DNA from: Streptomyces sp. NBC_01571
Lineage (GTDB): Bacteria; Actinomycetota; Actinomycetes; Streptomycetales; Streptomycetaceae
Direction: 5' to 3'
DNA length: 64,000 nt
Assembly (NCBI RefSeq): GCF_026339875.1
Contig: NZ_JAPEPZ010000003.1
Span: 124,001-188,000 of the forward strand
The notes under the pieces are model-generated. The model was not told where the DNA came from. It saw nothing but the letters and a program-made list of their open reading frames with translations, and searched no databases. Positions 16,154 through 25,149 of this stretch are shown here, in pieces; position 1 is the stretch's first letter; each line of letters opens with the position of its first letter. The position numbers and the translations under genes were made by a program.

Positions 16154-16764
16154 AGCGCACCCTCGCCATCGTCTCGGCTGGACTGCGGCTGCCGTCCTCC
16201 ACCCGCCTGCTGGCCGACCGTCTCGCCGATGCCGCCGGGGACGAACTGGAACGCCTTGGCTCACAGGTCGACATCCACGTCCTCGAAGCACGCGACTATG
16301 CACACGACCTGGTCAACCACCTGATGGCGGGCTACCCCTCGCCGGAACTGCAGCGCGCGTTCGACTCCGTCGCGGCAGCGGACGGCCTGATCGTTGTCAC
16401 GCCGACCTTCAACGCGTCCTACAGCGGTCTGTTCAAAATGTTCTTCGACTGCATCGAAGACACCGCCCTAACAGACAAGCCGGTGCTGATCGCCGCCACC
16501 GGTGGCACCGCACGGCACTCACTCGTGCTGGAGCACGCACTGCGGCCTATGTTCACCTACCTGCACGCGGTGATCGTGCCCACCGCTGTGTACGCCGCGA
16601 CGGAGGACTGGGGCGGCGGTGGCGACTCCCAGGGGTCGCTCCTGCGGCGCATAGCGCGAGCCGCTCGGGAGCTCGCCGTCGAGGTGCACCGCAGTCAGCC
16701 GCCGGCCCCCGTGGATCCGTATCACGACCCCGTACCGTTCGAGCGGTTGCTGGACGGCACGTGA
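16150..16764 (+). CDS. LLM-partnered FMN reductase, CE1759-type
   Basis: A 204-residue NAD(P)H:FMN reductase of flavodoxin fold: N-terminal LAIVSAGLRLPSSTRLLADR, VTPTFNASYSGLFKMFFDCI and ATGGTARHSLVLEHALRPMF. It belongs to the family consistently encoded next to CE1758-type LLM monooxygenases and would supply reduced FMN to the preceding enzyme. ATGA overlap with that gene shows they form one translational unit. No gene follows on this strand for 290 bp. Confidence 0.85.
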   Translation: MKRTLAIVSAGLRLPSSTRLLADRLADAAGDELERLGSQVDIHVLEARDYAHDLVNHLMAGYPSPELQRAFDSVAAADGLIVVTPTFNASYSGLFKMFFDCIEDTALTDKPVLIAATGGTARHSLVLEHALRPMFTYLHAVIVPTAVYAATEDWGGGGDSQGSLLRRIARAARELAVEVHRSQPPAPVDPYHDPVPFERLLDGT

Positions 16765-17057
16765 AGCGGCCCGACGCCGGACGCGGACGGCGTCGAGCCG
16801 CCCGACCGGCGACGATCCCCAGGGAGGCGGGCCGGGCTCTCGGTCACCCCAGGGCAACGGATCTGTGCCGCCGTGTGGCTGACACACACAGTGACATTCC
16901 GCTCGCGACCCGCGCAGCGACGCCGGACCGTGGACCTGGCGTACCTACGCACCGCCGATTTCAAAAGCGGCTGACGGCCGCCGCGTTCTCACAAGTTTCT
17001 TATGGAAACTGCGCCGGCAGCGAAAGCGCATCTTCGTCATCCCAAGGAGGGACCCAC

Positions 17058-17652
17058 ATGAGCACCCACGAGCAGTTCACCGTCGAGGAGACATCCGTAT
17101 GCCGACAACCTGTACCGGCTGGCAAAGGTTCCCGTCGTCACCATCAGTGAGATCAACGGCCGCGCCCGCAGTGCCGGCAGCGAGTTCGTCCTGGCGACGG
17201 ACATCCGCTTCGCCGGACCGACCGCCATTCTCGGACAGTTCGAAGTAGGCGTCGGATCGGTTCCCGGAGGAAACCCCAGCGGCCGACTGCCCCACCTGGC
17301 GGGCCGCGGACGCGCCCTCGAAATCCTGCTGGGCGCCGACGACTTCCCGGCCGACCTGGCGGCGAAGTACGGCTATGTCAACCGCGTCGTCGCGAAAGGC
17401 GAACTGGAACAGTTCGTCGACGCCTTCGCCCGTCGCATCGCGAGCTTCGACAAGACGGCCGTCTCTCGGACCAAGGCGTTGGTCGACGCCGAGTCCCTGC
17501 CGACGGCCGAGTCCTATGGTGCCAGCCTCCAGGCCTACTTCCAGTCCGCCGGGCGCCCGGAGAACGCCCACCGCGTACAGTCCCTGTTCGACCGCGGACT
17601 CCAGCGCCCCGACGGCGTGGAACTCGACCTCGGCCGCCGTGTAGCCGAGTAG
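17058..17652 (+). pseudogene. Enoyl-CoA hydratase/isomerase-family gene with internal deletion and frameshift
   Basis: A strong AAGGAGGG and ATG at 17058 begin MSTHEQFTVEET, but after about 14 codons the crotonase match resumes in another frame (from 17098): YADNLYRLAKVPVVTISEIN, SEFVLATDIRFAGPTAILGQ, EVGVGSVPGGNPSGRLPHLA, ending at the TAG 17650-17652. About 60-70 N-terminal residues are missing at the joint, including the first part of the CoA-binding region. In the oxyanion segment the usual RGAGSE reads RSAGSE. I read this as a deletion allele and not a functional gene. Confidence 0.75.
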
Positions 17653-17825
17653 TCGAGGACACAGGCTGGCCTGCCTCATCGGCCGCCGACGGAGCTGCTG
17701 CTTCAAGACCCGCCGGGGTGGGCGCGGGTTGTGTCTTGGTTGGCGTAGTTAAATATCTCGCTGGAGACGTGGGCGCATCACCATGACCGTTGGGTGTGGT
17801 CTGGCTCTGCTGCGGTGCTTTCCGG

Positions 17826-18551
17826 TCACTGCCTGCACGGGCGGAGCAGTCCGTGGAGGACGAGGCTGGAAAGTGTGTCGGCCATGCTTTTTCTGTCCTG
17901 TTTTGCCGCTGGTGCGGCGGCGGGGTTCAGGCGGTCGGCGACGGGGTCTTGTGCGAGGGCCAGCGCTGGCCCGGTGATGGCTGTGTACAGGACGTGCGGT
18001 GGCACTTGTGGGATGCGACCGGCGGCGATGAGGCTGTTGATGGTCGGCTCGATGCTGTCCCAGAACGGCTTGATGAACCGTTCGTGCAGATAGTCCAGGC
18101 GGTCGGAGTCGCGAGTGGACTCATCCGCCAGCAGGCGGTTCATCGCTGAGGCGTTCGCTGATCGCCTATAGAGCTGAATGATCACGCCTCTGAGGCGTTC
18201 GTCGTCGTCGCGGGACTCCGCCAGCCGATGATCGAACTCGTTCTGGTCGTCCAGCAGTGCGAAGTCCACGACTGCACGCCAGAAGTCACCTTTCGACCCA
18301 TAGCGGTCGTTGATGAAGTTGTGGCTGACCTCGAGGCGCCGCGCCAGCTCCCGCACGGTGGTCGCGGCGTATCCGAGCTCCGCGAACGTCTCGAGCCCGC
18401 GCCGAAGGATCTCGCTCTCGTCCAGTCGCGCCGGGGCGTACTTGCTCCGCGTCGGCGACCTTGCCGCCCTTCGGTTTCCGTCGGTCACTTTCTCACCATC
18501 CATTCGCAGCGGCCTGCCCGACGTCGAGGTTTGATCACGGCCCCGCCGCAT
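17826..18551 (-). CDS. TetR/AcrR-family transcriptional regulator
   Basis: A 241-residue repressor. The HTH region (about 45-95) reads ILRRGLETFAELGYAATTVR, ELARRLEVSHNFINDRYGSK, GDFWRAVVDFALLDD; the helical ligand-binding domain follows. The start is ambiguous: 18551 has GAGGGG 11 bases upstream, while 18503 gives a more typical N-terminus. It diverges from the secreted SnoaL-like gene at 18741, and a perfect palindrome with a second half-similar site lies in the gap, so it probably represses that gene and the SDR beyond. Confidence 0.82.
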   Translation of the reverse strand: MRRGRDQTSTSGRPLRMDGEKVTDGNRRAARSPTRSKYAPARLDESEILRRGLETFAELGYAATTVRELARRLEVSHNFINDRYGSKGDFWRAVVDFALLDDQNEFDHRLAESRDDDERLRGVIIQLYRRSANASAMNRLLADESTRDSDRLDYLHERFIKPFWDSIEPTINSLIAAGRIPQVPPHVLYTAITGPALALAQDPVADRLNPAAAPAAKQDRKSMADTLSSLVLHGLLRPCRQ

Positions 18552-18649
18552 CCCCTCACGGTCGTCCCCTCGATCAGTCCAGACACCACAGCGTGCGCGG
18601 CGGGCTCTGCCTGCCGATCGCGGGCCCCTGCGGAGAAGCGTAAACGACT

Positions 18650-18694
18650 CGCTTGACGGTTGTCAGACGAGGGAGCATGCTTGACGCGTCAAGC
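18650..18694. promoter_or_regulatory. Tandem TetR-type operators
   Basis: GCTTGACGCGTCAAGC (18679-18694) is a perfect 16-bp palindrome. About 28 bp upstream, CGCTTGACGGTTGTCAGACG (from 18650) is an imperfect version with the same CTTGAC...GTCA halves. Both lie in the gap between the divergent TetR and SnoaL-like genes. Confidence 0.65.
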
Positions 18695-18740
18695 AAATAC
18701 CGGTGCTGACAGTCACCGGCCTATTTCTCAGGGGTGCTCC

Positions 18741-19352
18741 ATGACCAGCAAGAAGGACCGCGCAGCCGCCATGCTTCCCACCGCGGCCGCACGGCGACGC
18801 AGGGTCACCGGCGTGGTGACCGGTCTCGCTCTCGCTGCTGCTCTGACCGCCACAGCCGTCCCGGCCATGGCGCAGAGCCAGGACTCGAACAAGGCCTCTT
18901 CAGGGCACTCGGCGCAGCACCACTACCTGTCGCCACTGCAGGTCACCTCGGCCTACTACGCCAGCTACAACGGGAACCTGGCCGCCGGCTTCGACCGCTA
19001 CATCTCCAAGGACCTGGTCCTCCACGGGTTCAACGGACCTGAGCAGCGCGAGGACTGGATCAAGGGCGATCTCAACATCAAGGCCGGGCTCAAGGGCTTC
19101 AAGATGACCGTCCTCGACCAGCTCGTCGAAGGCGACAAGGTCGTCACCCGCTGGAGCTTCGAAGGTGTCCACACCGGGACCGTCTTCGGGATTCCCGCTT
19201 CCGGCCGCAACGTCACGCTCAGCGGCATCTCCATCGACCGCGTGATACACGGCCAGTCCGTCGAGCACTGGTCCGAAGGCAACTTCGGCAGGTTCCTCGA
19301 CGAGCTCCGCGGCGTGTCCGATCCCGGCTCCGCCACCCCTAGCACCAAGTAG
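18741..19352 (+). CDS. Exported SnoaL-like (NTF2-fold) protein
   Basis: A 203-residue protein with a long signal peptide (RRRRVTGVVTGLALAAALTA, cleavage near AMAQSQ) and an NTF2-like ester-cyclase-type domain (SAYYASYNGNLAAGFDRYIS, DRVIHGQSVEHWSEGNFGRF). SnoaL-like proteins are usually cytoplasmic, so export is notable; binding or modification of a small extracellular compound is plausible. AGGGG precedes the ATG. TetR operators lie 50-90 bp upstream. The SDR gene follows after 129 bp on the same strand. Confidence 0.75.
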   Translation: MTSKKDRAAAMLPTAAARRRRVTGVVTGLALAAALTATAVPAMAQSQDSNKASSGHSAQHHYLSPLQVTSAYYASYNGNLAAGFDRYISKDLVLHGFNGPEQREDWIKGDLNIKAGLKGFKMTVLDQLVEGDKVVTRWSFEGVHTGTVFGIPASGRNVTLSGISIDRVIHGQSVEHWSEGNFGRFLDELRGVSDPGSATPSTK

Positions 19353-19481
19353 CGCTGCGAGGGCGGCCCGGCCGTGGCTGAGGGCTCTGGCCAGGGCCGG
19401 GCCGCCCCGCGCATTCCAAGCCGCATTGCGCAACGTACTACGCCTATCCACCGGACAGGCCGCGAATCAGGAGAAAGTGTC

Positions 19482-20246
19482 ATGGGAATCCTCGACGAGA
19501 AGGTAGTGCTCATCACCGGCACCGGCGGAGGTATGGGGCGTGTCGCCGCCCTGATCTTCGCCCGGGAAGGCGCGAAGATCGTCGGCGTCGACATCCAGGT
19601 TGACGGCAACGCGGAGACAGCCGACCTCGTACGTCGGGCCGGCGGCGAGATGACGAGCATCGCGCCGCTCGATCTGACCGACCCGGACCAGGTGCATCAG
19701 ATGGCCGAGGACGCCGCCAGGGCTTACGGCGGCCTCGATGTCGTCTACAACAACGCGGCCATGATGCGCTTCGGCCCCATGCCCGACTTCTCGACCGAAG
19801 ACTGGCGTGTGACGGTAGCCGGCGAACTCGACATCCCGTTCTTCGTGTCGAAGTACACGTGGCCACACCTCGTACGCCGCGGTGGCGGAGTCATCATCAA
19901 CGTCGCGTCGGAGGCAGGCCTGATCGCAGGCTCTACTCCCCCGATGATCGCCCACACCGCGGCCAACGCAGGCGTCATCGGAATGACACGACAGCTCGCA
20001 CTCGAGGGCGCCCCCCACAAAATCCGCGCCGTGGCGATCAGTCCGGGCCCGGTTCTGACCCCCGCCAGCGACCGTGACCTCGGTGACAACCAGGCCATGC
20101 GGGACGCCGTCACCAGCAAGGTTCTCCTCAAGCGCTTCGCGCAGCCCGAGGAAATCGTCGAACTTGCCGCCTTCCTCGCCTCCGACCGGGCGTCCTTCAT
20201 CACCGGCGCCAACTACCCGGTCGACGGCGGAGCAAGCGCCTGGTAA
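19482..20246 (+). CDS. Short-chain dehydrogenase/reductase-fold protein with atypical active site
   Basis: A 254-residue classical-SDR-sized protein. The cofactor motif TGTGGGMGR (residues 13-20), VYNNAA, and the C-terminal FITGANYPVDGGASAW are intact. The catalytic Tyr-x-x-x-Lys is replaced: the segment reads MIAHTAANAGVIGMTRQLAL, placing His158 and Asn162 where Tyr and Lys belong. Similar HTAxx variants may form a subfamily, so it may act differently or be non-catalytic. AGGAG lies 8 bases before the ATG. It probably belongs to the TetR-controlled group. Confidence 0.82.
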   Translation: MGILDEKVVLITGTGGGMGRVAALIFAREGAKIVGVDIQVDGNAETADLVRRAGGEMTSIAPLDLTDPDQVHQMAEDAARAYGGLDVVYNNAAMMRFGPMPDFSTEDWRVTVAGELDIPFFVSKYTWPHLVRRGGGVIINVASEAGLIAGSTPPMIAHTAANAGVIGMTRQLALEGAPHKIRAVAISPGPVLTPASDRDLGDNQAMRDAVTSKVLLKRFAQPEEIVELAAFLASDRASFITGANYPVDGGASAW

Positions 20247-20318
20247 CCCCGGCCAAAGCAATACCAAGCTGCTGCCCGCCCGGACGAACTGGAACTGGAG
20301 GACGATGGGCCCGCCGAC

Positions 20319-20390
20319 AGCGCGCCAAATAGGCTGGAGGGGTGAGACCGAGTTGACTCGGTCTCACCCCTCCAGCCTATTTGGCGCGCT
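20319..20390. repeat. Perfect 35-bp inverted repeat (72-nt hairpin)
   Basis: 20319-20353 and 20356-20390 are exact reverse complements with only TG between them. The arms begin AGCGCGCCAAATAGGCTGGA. It lies 72 bp after the SDR stop. Such length and perfection exceed ordinary terminators, though transcriptional termination in both directions is a possible role. The rest of 20247-20671 has no supported gene. Confidence 0.92.
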
Positions 20391-20671
20391 CGACCCGAAC
20401 CATGGCCTGCGGCTCAGTCAGACCAGGTATCCGTCTTTGATGTCGCCCTCATCGCGGAACCCATCATGAGGTGCACCACATCAGACGGCCGCCTGTCGGC
20501 GCTTTCCTTTACCGGCCAAAGCGCCCTGCCCCTGGTATCGGCCCGTGCGCGCCGGACCACACGGCGACAGAGCTGACCTGACCTAGAAAAGCGGATTCGG
20601 CTTCCGGGAGCCCATGGAAGCACTACTCACCCCCGCGGCAACTTGCCGGATGCCAGCTGACGAAGTCGGCC

Positions 20672-20965
20672 ATGCCCGGCCCACACCGCCCGCCCGTGAT
20701 TGGCCCCACCGGTCAACTCGGCAGCGAGTGGGAGTTCGTCGATCCGTACCTGCCGATCGGCGAGTATGGCCCGTACCCCGAGCGTCTGCGACAGCAGTTC
20801 GAGGGCGTGATCTGGCGGTTCAAGACGGGAGGCCGCCCCTGGAGCGTCCGAGGAGTCGAAGAACGGACGGCCGCCGAGCGGCGGGAACGGGAGAGGGCGG
20901 ACCTGATGGAGCAGGATGATCCCTGGGGCGACATGGGCGAGTTCACCCAGGAGCCCTCGCTGTAA
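20672..20965 (+). pseudogene. N-terminal remnant of an IS5-type transposase fused to unrelated sequence
   Basis: The frame starts with EWEFVDPYLPIGEYGPYPER and LRQQFEGVIWRFKTGG, the N-terminal DUF4096-like segment of IS5-group transposases. After KTGG the expected WREMP sequence is replaced by VEERTAAERRERERADLMEQ and a short acidic end. The catalytic domain is absent, so this is a truncated element end joined to a foreign sequence. Confidence 0.55.
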
Positions 20966-21101
20966 GAAGCGCTTCCTCCCGGGCGCGAACGCCCGGGGTT
21001 CCGCGCTAGATCATGCTGAATTCCAGGCTGGACTCGCGGCGCCCCCCTCCGCGAACAGGCGATGACGCGCTGTCCCGGCGATCCGTTGCGCTCGTGTCGT
21101 C

Positions 21102-22877
21102 TCAAGCCAGCAGGTCGGCAGCCGCGGTGCGCAGCAGGCGGACAAGGTCTGGTGTGTCAGCCATGGGGTGGTGCGCGTACAGGAGGTTGCTGGCGAGCAT
21201 GGCGCGCTGCGCGGTCGTGCCCTGTTGGAAGCCCGGCGAGGTGGCCAGTTGCGCTGCCCAGGCCGGGATGGCGGCCTGCCACTGGGCCCGCTGCCGCTGG
21301 AGGAGGATTTCGGCCCGCTTCGCCCGTGCGTTGGCAAGGGCGCACTGGATGTCATGCGAGTGAATCGGGCAGTCGGGGCCGAACATGCTGCGGGCGAGAT
21401 GCCCGCCCCTGCTGTCCTGGTCTTGGGGTGTTTCGACCGCCATGAACTGATCGTCGTCGACCAGGGCTTGGTAGAGATGCTGGCCCCACTGCTTGAGGTG
21501 CGGGAATCGGGTCTGCTCCTCCCGCGCGCCCCTCACACGCATCTCCCAGTCGTCCAGGCACTCGTCCAGTTCCTGGGCCCAGTCGGCGCTCACCTGGTAG
21601 TGGTGCACCACGTCACCGGAGCGGAAGGTGGCGGTGAAGCCGCTCAGTTCGCCATCGCGCTGGGCTGCTTCGGCCCGCACCCGCTCCAGGCCCCGCAGCC
21701 GGGGATGCTTCAGGTCTTCTGCCCCGTCAAGGCGCTTTGACCAGCCGCCTTGGTATCGCTCGAGGCGTACGCTGTCCGGCACGTCGGCAGCGACTGCCTG
21801 CAGGAAGGCTTCCCGGTCGCTCCAGCCGACGATCGAGGTGCGAGCGCCGCCGTCCGGGGCCGTGACCGGCCGACCCGGGCGGGGGTGCGGGATGGTGTCG
21901 ATGCAGGGCCGGTCGCGGCCTGGATGCGTGGTCGTCAGATCGTCCACCAGGCCCTCAAGCCCGGCCAGCAGTAGTTCGAGCTTTTCTGCCGGCGGCCGTT
22001 GGTCCTCGAGCCACTGCCGGGCGTGGTCGCTCGCGCGGACCTGCACGCTGAAACTGTCGCCGCTGCCCTGGAAGTCGGAGGCCGGGATGCATCCGTAGTC
22101 GGCGAGTTCTTCGGTGGCCGCCTTGATAACCTGGGCATCCCGGTCGGCCGGCGAGCCGGCAGGCATCGTGGCGGGTACAGAGAAGCTCAGTGTGTCCACG
22201 TAAGCGGCGTTGCCCGGCAAGCCCAGATCGTCGTACAGCTCGATGGAGTACTCCCCCGCGCCGACATGGGTGATGTAGGCGCTCACCCATCCGTAGACGC
22301 CGCGAGCGTTCTCGCCGTCGTCTTCGTCTTTCCCTTCGCCGTCGCACCCCTCGTCCGCTTCTGCGTCGCCGTCCTGCCCTTCGTACAAGGGACCCTCCAC
22401 GGAGTCCTTCGCCCACTGCTTGAAGGCCTCGTCCGCATCGCCGCCCGCGGCCTGCAGATAGTGGTTGAGGTCGGGCAGATCGTGAAAGGCGGCGGCGGAG
22501 GCGAAGCCCACGGCGTCGCGGGCATGAGCTCCGACGATGTCAGGATCGATGCCTGCATTCACCAGCGTGTCGGCCTCCTCGCGGCTGCACCCCGCCTGAA
22601 GGAACCGCTCCCTGGCCGCTTCCTCGTCGTACACGTACACCGTCTCCTTGCCTGGTGCGCGGCCTGGGGGTGGTCGCACGAACCGGTTTCCGCCCGGCAG
22701 GCAGGCTGCCTGACGCGTGCCCGAGGCGCCGGCAGGGCTCAGTGTCTGCGCGCAAGCGACGGCGGACAGGAACACGAGCCGCAGCGGCTTCTTCCGTTGC
22801 CACTCCTTCTTCCTCGAGGTCCCCCGGTTCTTCGGGACTTTGGTCCGGCAGGACGTCAGGGGTGTTCCCCACGGCAT
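21102..22877 (-). CDS. Large hypothetical protein, about 591 aa
   Basis: No family recognised. From the ATG at 22877 the first 55 residues include a basic region and a hydrophobic stretch (KKPLRLVFLSAVACAQTLSP) that could be a signal or anchor. Residues about 80-150 are helical (EEAARERFLQAGCSREEADT, FHDLPDLNHYLQAAGG), then an acidic linker rich in Asp/Glu/Gly, then mixed alpha/beta sequence with FRSGDVVHHYQVSADWAQEL and a helical C-terminus. The frame is open to 23018, so the start is uncertain; no good RBS is visible. High third-position GC along the whole frame supports a real gene. It is isolated among IS remnants. Confidence 0.6.
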   Translation of the reverse strand: MPWGTPLTSCRTKVPKNRGTSRKKEWQRKKPLRLVFLSAVACAQTLSPAGASGTRQAACLPGGNRFVRPPPGRAPGKETVYVYDEEAARERFLQAGCSREEADTLVNAGIDPDIVGAHARDAVGFASAAAFHDLPDLNHYLQAAGGDADEAFKQWAKDSVEGPLYEGQDGDAEADEGCDGEGKDEDDGENARGVYGWVSAYITHVGAGEYSIELYDDLGLPGNAAYVDTLSFSVPATMPAGSPADRDAQVIKAATEELADYGCIPASDFQGSGDSFSVQVRASDHARQWLEDQRPPAEKLELLLAGLEGLVDDLTTTHPGRDRPCIDTIPHPRPGRPVTAPDGGARTSIVGWSDREAFLQAVAADVPDSVRLERYQGGWSKRLDGAEDLKHPRLRGLERVRAEAAQRDGELSGFTATFRSGDVVHHYQVSADWAQELDECLDDWEMRVRGAREEQTRFPHLKQWGQHLYQALVDDDQFMAVETPQDQDSRGGHLARSMFGPDCPIHSHDIQCALANARAKRAEILLQRQRAQWQAAIPAWAAQLATSPGFQQGTTAQRAMLASNLLYAHHPMADTPDLVRLLRTAAADLLA

Positions 22878-23877
22878 CCTCCTCTTGGTGCTGACCGGCA
22901 CCACACAGCAGAAGGGAACCGGACGGGAACACAGATTATCCATGTCGCCTACACATAATCGACACTCATGCCACAACCGTGATCTTGCCTGACAGACAAT
23001 CAAGAGGACATCGCACACGTCGAAGCCCCACCCTCCCCCCGGCCGTACTCCGTCAACACCGGGAGGCCCCGCAGCGCCCTCGTCCAGCGGCGCCGGTCAC
23101 CGCCGCTTCAGTGAGACGCATGCCAGGTCACGATCGGAGGACATCACTCATGAGGAACAACGGCACCGGGCGGCGATGCCGCTGCCGGGCCGGTCCTGGA
23201 TAGCGGTGACGGTCACGGGGATGCCGAGCACGACAGTGGCGAACGGCAGGGCCAGGCGGGCCTCGATGACTGCCTGGAAGGCGGCGAGCTGTTCGTGCGT
23301 CCACTATCCGACTGGCCCGAGAGGTGCGGAACCCCACGCCATGCCCCAGCAGCCACCAGCCCAACCGGCGCCCTCAGCGCACGTGGCAGCCGCCGAGGCC
23401 GCTTCTTCTGCGGCAAGGGAGGCGGCGGATAGCAGCAGCCCGGCTTCCCGCTCGCCGCGGTCGGACAAGACGGTGCCCAAACGCTCCATCGCGTCCCGCG
23501 AAGTGGTACAGCAATGCGGAGTTCACGACTGTGCAGGTCAACAGGGCGGCGCAGCCACCTCCGTGCCGGATCGTGCTGCTGACGGCTGCGGGCAGCACGG
23601 ACAGCCTGGACGCGGGCCGACAGGCGTCTTCCGCCACGATCCTGAGCGGAGCCACGCGGTCCGTATGACCACACCACTCGGCGAGGGGTCCCCCTTCGGC
23701 CGCCACGGCATGTCCGGCAGACGCTGGCTGGGATGGCCTCAATGGCTCGCGCGGCGAGCTGCTGTATAGCCGCGGTCCATAGGCGGCAGTCAGTTAGCCC
23801 ACCTGGCGGGTTGCGGCTGTGCCGATCAGCGGTCCGGGCGGTCTCCTGTGCTTCCATCGCGCCAGGAGGCATAGGAC
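22878..23877. other. Eroded intergenic region with one coding remnant
   Basis: Between the 591-aa orphan and the DUF1259 gene no intact gene is visible. On the minus strand at about 23310-23170 a frame with strong third-position GC reads HEQLAAFQAVIEARLALPFA then TVVLGIPVTVTAIQDRPG, which looks like the piece of a genuine protein with no start. Scattered short frames elsewhere show no motif. Confidence 0.45.
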
Positions 23878-24864
23878 ATGGATAACGAGCGACAGCAGGA
23901 CACCCGCTCCCGGCGCCGCGTACTGGCTGCGGCAGCCCTTGCGCCCGTACTCGCCGGTGTGCCTGCCGCGGCCCGCGCCCTGTCCCCCGGACCGCAGGAC
24001 CGCACCCTGGTCGAACCGGTGATGACCAAGCTGGCGGATTGGGCGGACGTGGGCGAGGCTCTCGGCCGACCCGGTGACATAAGGCGGTTCATGTACCACA
24101 CGGGCTTGCCGCGCCGGGACCTCACAGTCTTCTCCCGCGGCATCCGGATCAACCCCGCGCTCGTCCTGGGCTCGCACGTGTCCTTCGTCCGGTACGCGGA
24201 CCACAGCACGCTTTTGATGGGCGACGCCGTGGTCACCGAGCGGGAACTGCAGCACTTCAGTGACGTCCTGCAGGAGCACGGGATCATGCAGACCGCCATC
24301 CACAAGCACCTGCTCGCCCACGAGCCGGATGTCTGGTGGGTTCATCTGCATGCCCACGGCCATGATCCGGTCACCGTCGCCCGCGGTCTGCGCGCCGCAT
24401 TCGACTGCACTGGCACTCCGCCCGCCGAACCCACCACCACCTCCTCGCCGCCCGTCGACCTGGACACCGCCGCGATCGACGCCGCCCTGGGTGTCAAGGG
24501 CGCCACCGACGGCGAGATCTACAGGTGCACCTATGTCCGCCGCGAGACCGTCGCCGACGGCCCTGTGATTTTGCCTCCGGGACTGGGTGCCACCACCTCC
24601 GTCAGCTTCCAGCCGCTCGGCGGTGGAAGGGCCGCCCTCAGCGGTGACCTGGTCATGATCGCCAAGGAGGTCCAGCCCGTCCTCGTGGCCCTGCGGCGCG
24701 GTGGCGTCGAACTCGTCGAGGTGCACCATCACAACCTCACCGACGAACCACGCCTGTTCTTCGTCCACTACTGGGCCGTCGGTGTTGCCGTCAGCCTCGC
24801 CAAGGCCATTCGCCGGGCCGTGGACACCACCAACGTCGTGCCCATGCCCGGGGGAGCCGCCTGA
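23878..24864 (+). CDS. DUF1259 (LppY/LpqO-family) exported protein
   Basis: A 328-residue protein with a twin-arginine-like signal (RSRRRVLAAAALAPVLAGVP). Two tandem copies of the DUF1259 fold follow (about 45-175 and 190-315), with repeated VLVALRRGGVELVEVHHHNL and VLQEHGIMQTAIHKHLLAHE segments; the His-rich ends of each copy suggest metal binding. The family includes mycobacterial LppY and LpqO of unknown function. Here the protein lacks a lipobox Cys, so it is probably released or held by the signal. ATG at 23878 follows a weak GGAGG-like stretch. Downstream neighbours are broken genes. Confidence 0.82.
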   Translation: MDNERQQDTRSRRRVLAAAALAPVLAGVPAAARALSPGPQDRTLVEPVMTKLADWADVGEALGRPGDIRRFMYHTGLPRRDLTVFSRGIRINPALVLGSHVSFVRYADHSTLLMGDAVVTERELQHFSDVLQEHGIMQTAIHKHLLAHEPDVWWVHLHAHGHDPVTVARGLRAAFDCTGTPPAEPTTTSSPPVDLDTAAIDAALGVKGATDGEIYRCTYVRRETVADGPVILPPGLGATTSVSFQPLGGGRAALSGDLVMIAKEVQPVLVALRRGGVELVEVHHHNLTDEPRLFFVHYWAVGVAVSLAKAIRRAVDTTNVVPMPGGAA

Positions 24865-25006
24865 TGCGGACACGAGACAAACATCTGCCCGTTCGACTTC
24901 AGCGAAGCCCTGGAGTTCAACCCTGCGTCGCGGACCTTATTTGGGCTACTGCTCGAACTCACTTGTGGGGTGTGGTGAGCTGTGTCTCGTCCGTACGGTC
25001 GGGGGC

Positions 25007-25145
25007 ATGGAGCTGACCTTCTACTCCAGTGAGGGCTGGGAGTCCTGGGGGCTGTCGGGGAAGCCGACGATTCCCGAGGGGATGGCGTTCCTCGTCGACG
25101 ATGACCTTCTGTTCGAGGACGGCCGAGGGGTGCGCGCGACGGCGC
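25007..25145 (+). pseudogene. N-terminal fragment of a phage-type integrase
   Basis: From ATG 25007 the frame reads MELTFYSSEGWESWGLSGKP, TIPEGMAFLVDDDLLFEDGR, then loses similarity. This opening resembles the N-terminus of a group of actinomycete tyrosine recombinases encoded on integrative elements. No core-binding or catalytic domain follows; the sequence from about 25145 belongs to the antisense monooxygenase remnant. Identification rests on memory of the family opening and is tentative. Confidence 0.4.
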
Positions 25146-25149
25146 TGGT

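Noticed and set aside
20319..20390. Palindrome considered as a linear-replicon telomere
   Set aside because: Streptomyces telomeres have several short palindromes in series at a replicon end; here one internal palindrome lies between genes.
23304..23872. Minus-strand frames in the gap before the DUF1259 gene
   Set aside because: Several overlapping short frames without start or family; only one short remnant has coding bias.
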